Below, one piece after another: positions 62,107 to 64,000 of a stretch of 64,000 nt of DNA. The DNA lies in NCBI RefSeq assembly GCF_023520895.1, contig NZ_CP026029.1, positions 6,448,001 through 6,512,000 on the forward strand, written 5' to 3'. This stretch comes from Paenibacillus sp. PK3_47. Lineage in GTDB: Bacteria > Bacillota > Bacilli > Paenibacillales > Paenibacillaceae. The translations under genes and the position numbers were made by a program. How positions within the stretch are numbered: the stretch's first letter is position 1; each line of letters begins with the position of its first letter. Under the pieces are notes generated by a model. It saw nothing but the letters and a program-made list of their open reading frames with translations. It was not told the origin of the DNA and did no database searches.

Positions 62107-62283
62107 TTAAGCATGTACGAGGTCCAGAAATTGTCTGGTTTCGTTCTCTTCCACCGGCAGCATTCCATTCTCAGCCCAGCATGCTCTGCATTGTTCTTCG
62201 GTTTCACACAGGTGGGCATCATCACAGTTATAGCATAATTGCAGCAGGTTTCTAGTCATATAATCCGTTTCAAAAGTTGTCAT
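62107..62283 (-). CDS. Small cysteine-rich protein, 58 aa
   Basis: A 58-residue frame beginning MTTFETDYMTRNLLQLCYNC. It has five cysteines, arranged C-x2-C, then C, then C-x2-C (LCYNC, LCETEEQC, RACW), suggesting a zinc or redox site. AGGAGA lies upstream and a terminator after it. Below the size of most automatic calls. The A/T-rich 62284-62487 region is its promoter zone; no other gene is seen there. Confidence 0.65.
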   Translation of the reverse strand: MTTFETDYMTRNLLQLCYNCDDAHLCETEEQCRACWAENGMLPVEENETRQFLDLVHA

Positions 62284-62444
62284 TGTAATCTCTCCTATTC
62301 GGGATGAAAGTTTGTGAAAAAATGAACTTGTTTTCTATGTGTTAAATATATCACAAGCTCTTTCTTTTGTCATGTGATTTTTTTCACATTTTTTTTAAAA
62401 AATTTTAAATAAGATGATTTCTATTGATTTCAGCTGATTTCTGC

Positions 62445-62478
62445 AAAAAAGAGGCCGCACAAGGCAGCCTCTTCTTCA
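62445..62478 (-). terminator. Terminator of the beta-propeller gene
   Basis: AAGAGGC and GCCTCTT arms lie about 62448-62474; a T run follows on the minus strand. Confidence 0.55.
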
Positions 62479-62487
62479 CATTTGAAT

Positions 62488-63780
62488 CTACATTACCCTC
62501 CAGCTTACGCCCCCGTTCGTGGTCCCCAGAAGGATGGAGCGGCGGTCTTCTTCCTTCTGAATCAGCAGCCAGCCGACCTCGCTGGAGACGAACTGCAGCT
62601 TCACGATCTCCGGATATTCCAGCAGCTTGGACTGCAGAACACTGCTGGCCGGCAGTGCAGTCCAGGTTCGTCCTTCATCAGACGTTTTGTAAATGGTACC
62701 GCCTTTGATGCTCCAGCCCAGCTGCGTGTTCAGGAATGCGGGGGCAAAATAACGGTTAATTCCGCCCTGCGCTCCAAGAGTGAAAGGTACAAACTCCCAG
62801 GATGCTCCACCGTTGCTGGTAAAATAGCCGTTGTAAGCTACACTGCTCCCGCTATCCTTTTGACAGGCGACAGGCAGCCAGCCCGCTGTACTTCTGTCAC
62901 CGAAAAATTCAGGCTCGCCCGTAATCACCCGGTCACAGCCCCTCCACTGTTCGTTGACCAGGAACTCCGGACCCTGGCTCCAGGTCGCTCCGCTATCATT
63001 AGTCACATATATTTTGGGAAGCGCACCGGTCTGCAATGTGACAAAGCCATGGGCTGTATCTCTGAAAATCATTCCGGTGGTCACGCCAGCCATAGGTATC
63101 GCATGGTTTGGCAGATTCGGATTATACTGCTCATTCTGCATCACCATATTCCAGGTGGCCCCGCCGTCAACCGTCGCATACAGCGCTTTGCTCTCCTTGG
63201 TGGAATTGGCATCCCAGGAGGTCATCAGCCAGCCGTGTTCACGGGTTTTAAAGTAAATAGAAGAGATCGAATTTTCATCAGGAAAAGAAGAAACCTTCCA
63301 GCTGTGCCCTCCGTCCGACGTCCGCAGCACAATCGTTTCTGCCGTTCCGGAAGCATTCCGGATGATCCAGCCATGGCTGGGATCAATGAAGAAGATTTCT
63401 TGTCCATAAACAGGATTAGACAGAAACTGTACATTTACCGGAGGTGAGATATTCGCCCAGGTTTTGCCGTTATCCTTGGTGATATACATGCGCAGTTCAT
63501 TTTTGGTGACACCCCAGGCCAATCCCACAGCTTCATTTAGGAGTCTGAAATCGGTAAGCCGGGTCTGGATCTGATATTTAGGTGCATCTTCCGAAACTAC
63601 ATTTTTGGCATCAGGTGTAATTAGAGTGATCGTCTGCCCTTCTTCCGGCGCTTCCGTCGGCTGCGGGGGCTGGGAAGGCTCAGGAGCCGGAGAAGAAGAG
63701 CAAGCCGTAATTATGAATAAGGCCAGAATGAACATCCATACCATTCCTGTAACCTTTAGACCAGACGGATTGTAAGACAC
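62488..63780 (-). CDS. Beta-propeller (BNR/Ycf48-like) lipoprotein
   Basis: A 430-residue secreted lipoprotein. A signal peptide with lipobox ITAC is near residue 27, followed by a Pro-rich linker. At least five repeats of the type D-G-G-x-S/T-W (ITKDNGKTWANI, TSDGGHSWKV, TVDGGATWNMV, TNDSGATWSQG, TSNGGASWEFV, TSDEGRTWTAL) form the propeller. GTG start after AGGAGAGAGGGAA. Its role is unknown; Ycf48-type proteins help assemble complexes. Confidence 0.8.
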   Translation of the reverse strand: MSYNPSGLKVTGMVWMFILALFIITACSSSPAPEPSQPPQPTEAPEEGQTITLITPDAKNVVSEDAPKYQIQTRLTDFRLLNEAVGLAWGVTKNELRMYITKDNGKTWANISPPVNVQFLSNPVYGQEIFFIDPSHGWIIRNASGTAETIVLRTSDGGHSWKVSSFPDENSISSIYFKTREHGWLMTSWDANSTKESKALYATVDGGATWNMVMQNEQYNPNLPNHAIPMAGVTTGMIFRDTAHGFVTLQTGALPKIYVTNDSGATWSQGPEFLVNEQWRGCDRVITGEPEFFGDRSTAGWLPVACQKDSGSSVAYNGYFTSNGGASWEFVPFTLGAQGGINRYFAPAFLNTQLGWSIKGGTIYKTSDEGRTWTALPASSVLQSKLLEYPEIVKLQFVSSEVGWLLIQKEEDRRSILLGTTNGGVSWRVM

Positions 63781-63808
63781 TTCCCTCTCTCCTCTTCTTC
63801 AAGTTCAA

Positions 63809-64000
63809 TTATTCACGGTTCAGATTACTGTGTTTATATCCGTACAGCCAGTAGATTAAAAGGCCTGCTGCCAGCCAGACCAGGAACCCGATCCATGTCT
63901 CGCTACTCAAATTATACATTAAATAACCGCAGGCTGCCGCACTAAGCAGCGGAATGAACGGAACCCAAGGGACTTTGAAGCCTCTTGGCAGATCCGGATG
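63809..64000 (-). CDS. Amino acid permease, C-terminal part (partial)
   Basis: The minus-strand frame entering from the right end encodes DLPRGFKVPWVPFIPLLS, then two membrane segments with SSETWIGFLVWLAAGLLIYWLYG, and ends at TAA 63811-63809. RGFKVPWVPFIP and the last segment ending YGYKHS are typical of APC-family cationic amino acid permeases. Only the last 63 residues are in the window. Confidence 0.8.
   Translation of the reverse strand, partial: HPDLPRGFKVPWVPFIPLLSAAACGYLMYNLSSETWIGFLVWLAAGLLIYWLYGYKHSNLNRE

Noticed and set aside
61980..62225. A minus-strand frame of 81 residues
   Set aside because: It overlaps the 58-residue Cys-rich gene in another frame and the terminator; no ribosome-binding site.

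Overview
The window is a chromosomal segment of a low-to-mid G+C, endospore-forming Bacillota, most likely a Paenibacillus. The evidence is the cwlJ-gerQ spore pair, strong GGAGG ribosome-binding sites with many TTG/GTG starts, the LexA, Fur and preQ1 signals typical of Bacilli, and the overall gene complement. This assignment is inference from content; no 16S or other taxonomic marker is present.

Layout. 1-13.1 kb: a chemotaxis receptor tail, MarR/short-chain dehydrogenase pair, GntR-ABC transporter operon with a large palindromic operator, GH4 glycosidase with a divergent AraC regulator, a C45 acyltransferase-like protein, and a LacI-MFS-GNAT set. 13.2-17.2 kb: a repeat-rich non-coding zone with two identical, oppositely oriented 1230-bp IS4-type elements. 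Their 9-bp target duplications are swapped in a way that shows the 402 bp between them has been inverted. 17.2-22.3 kb: a three-gene minus-strand operon (TerB-N/TerB-C protein, BrxD-like ATPase, Lhr-like helicase). It is the best candidate here for an under-described, possibly anti-phage or DNA-processing, system. 22.5-35 kb: transporters, potassium channel subunit, two M29 aminopeptidases, a TetR-controlled beta-lactamase-fold operon with twin operators, and a 51-bp minisatellite. 35-44.5 kb: the pstSCAB phosphate transporter with a divergent LysR gene, then assorted metabolic genes. 44.7-47.4 kb: the queuosine-precursor operon queF-queC-queD-queE behind a preQ1-I riboswitch and a leader terminator. 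47.5-54.2 kb: murB and a Fur-box-preceded siderophore uptake cluster ending in an FhuF-like reductase. 54.4-64 kb: bdbD-bdbC, an MHYT-domain histidine kinase whose H-box histidine is tyrosine, a CNNM transporter, cwlJ-gerQ, and a beta-propeller lipoprotein.

Several operons carry self-evident operators (MarR, GntR, LacI, TetR, LysR types), so much of the local regulation can be read from the DNA. At least three families of intergenic repeats recur. No tRNA, rRNA or CRISPR array was seen.
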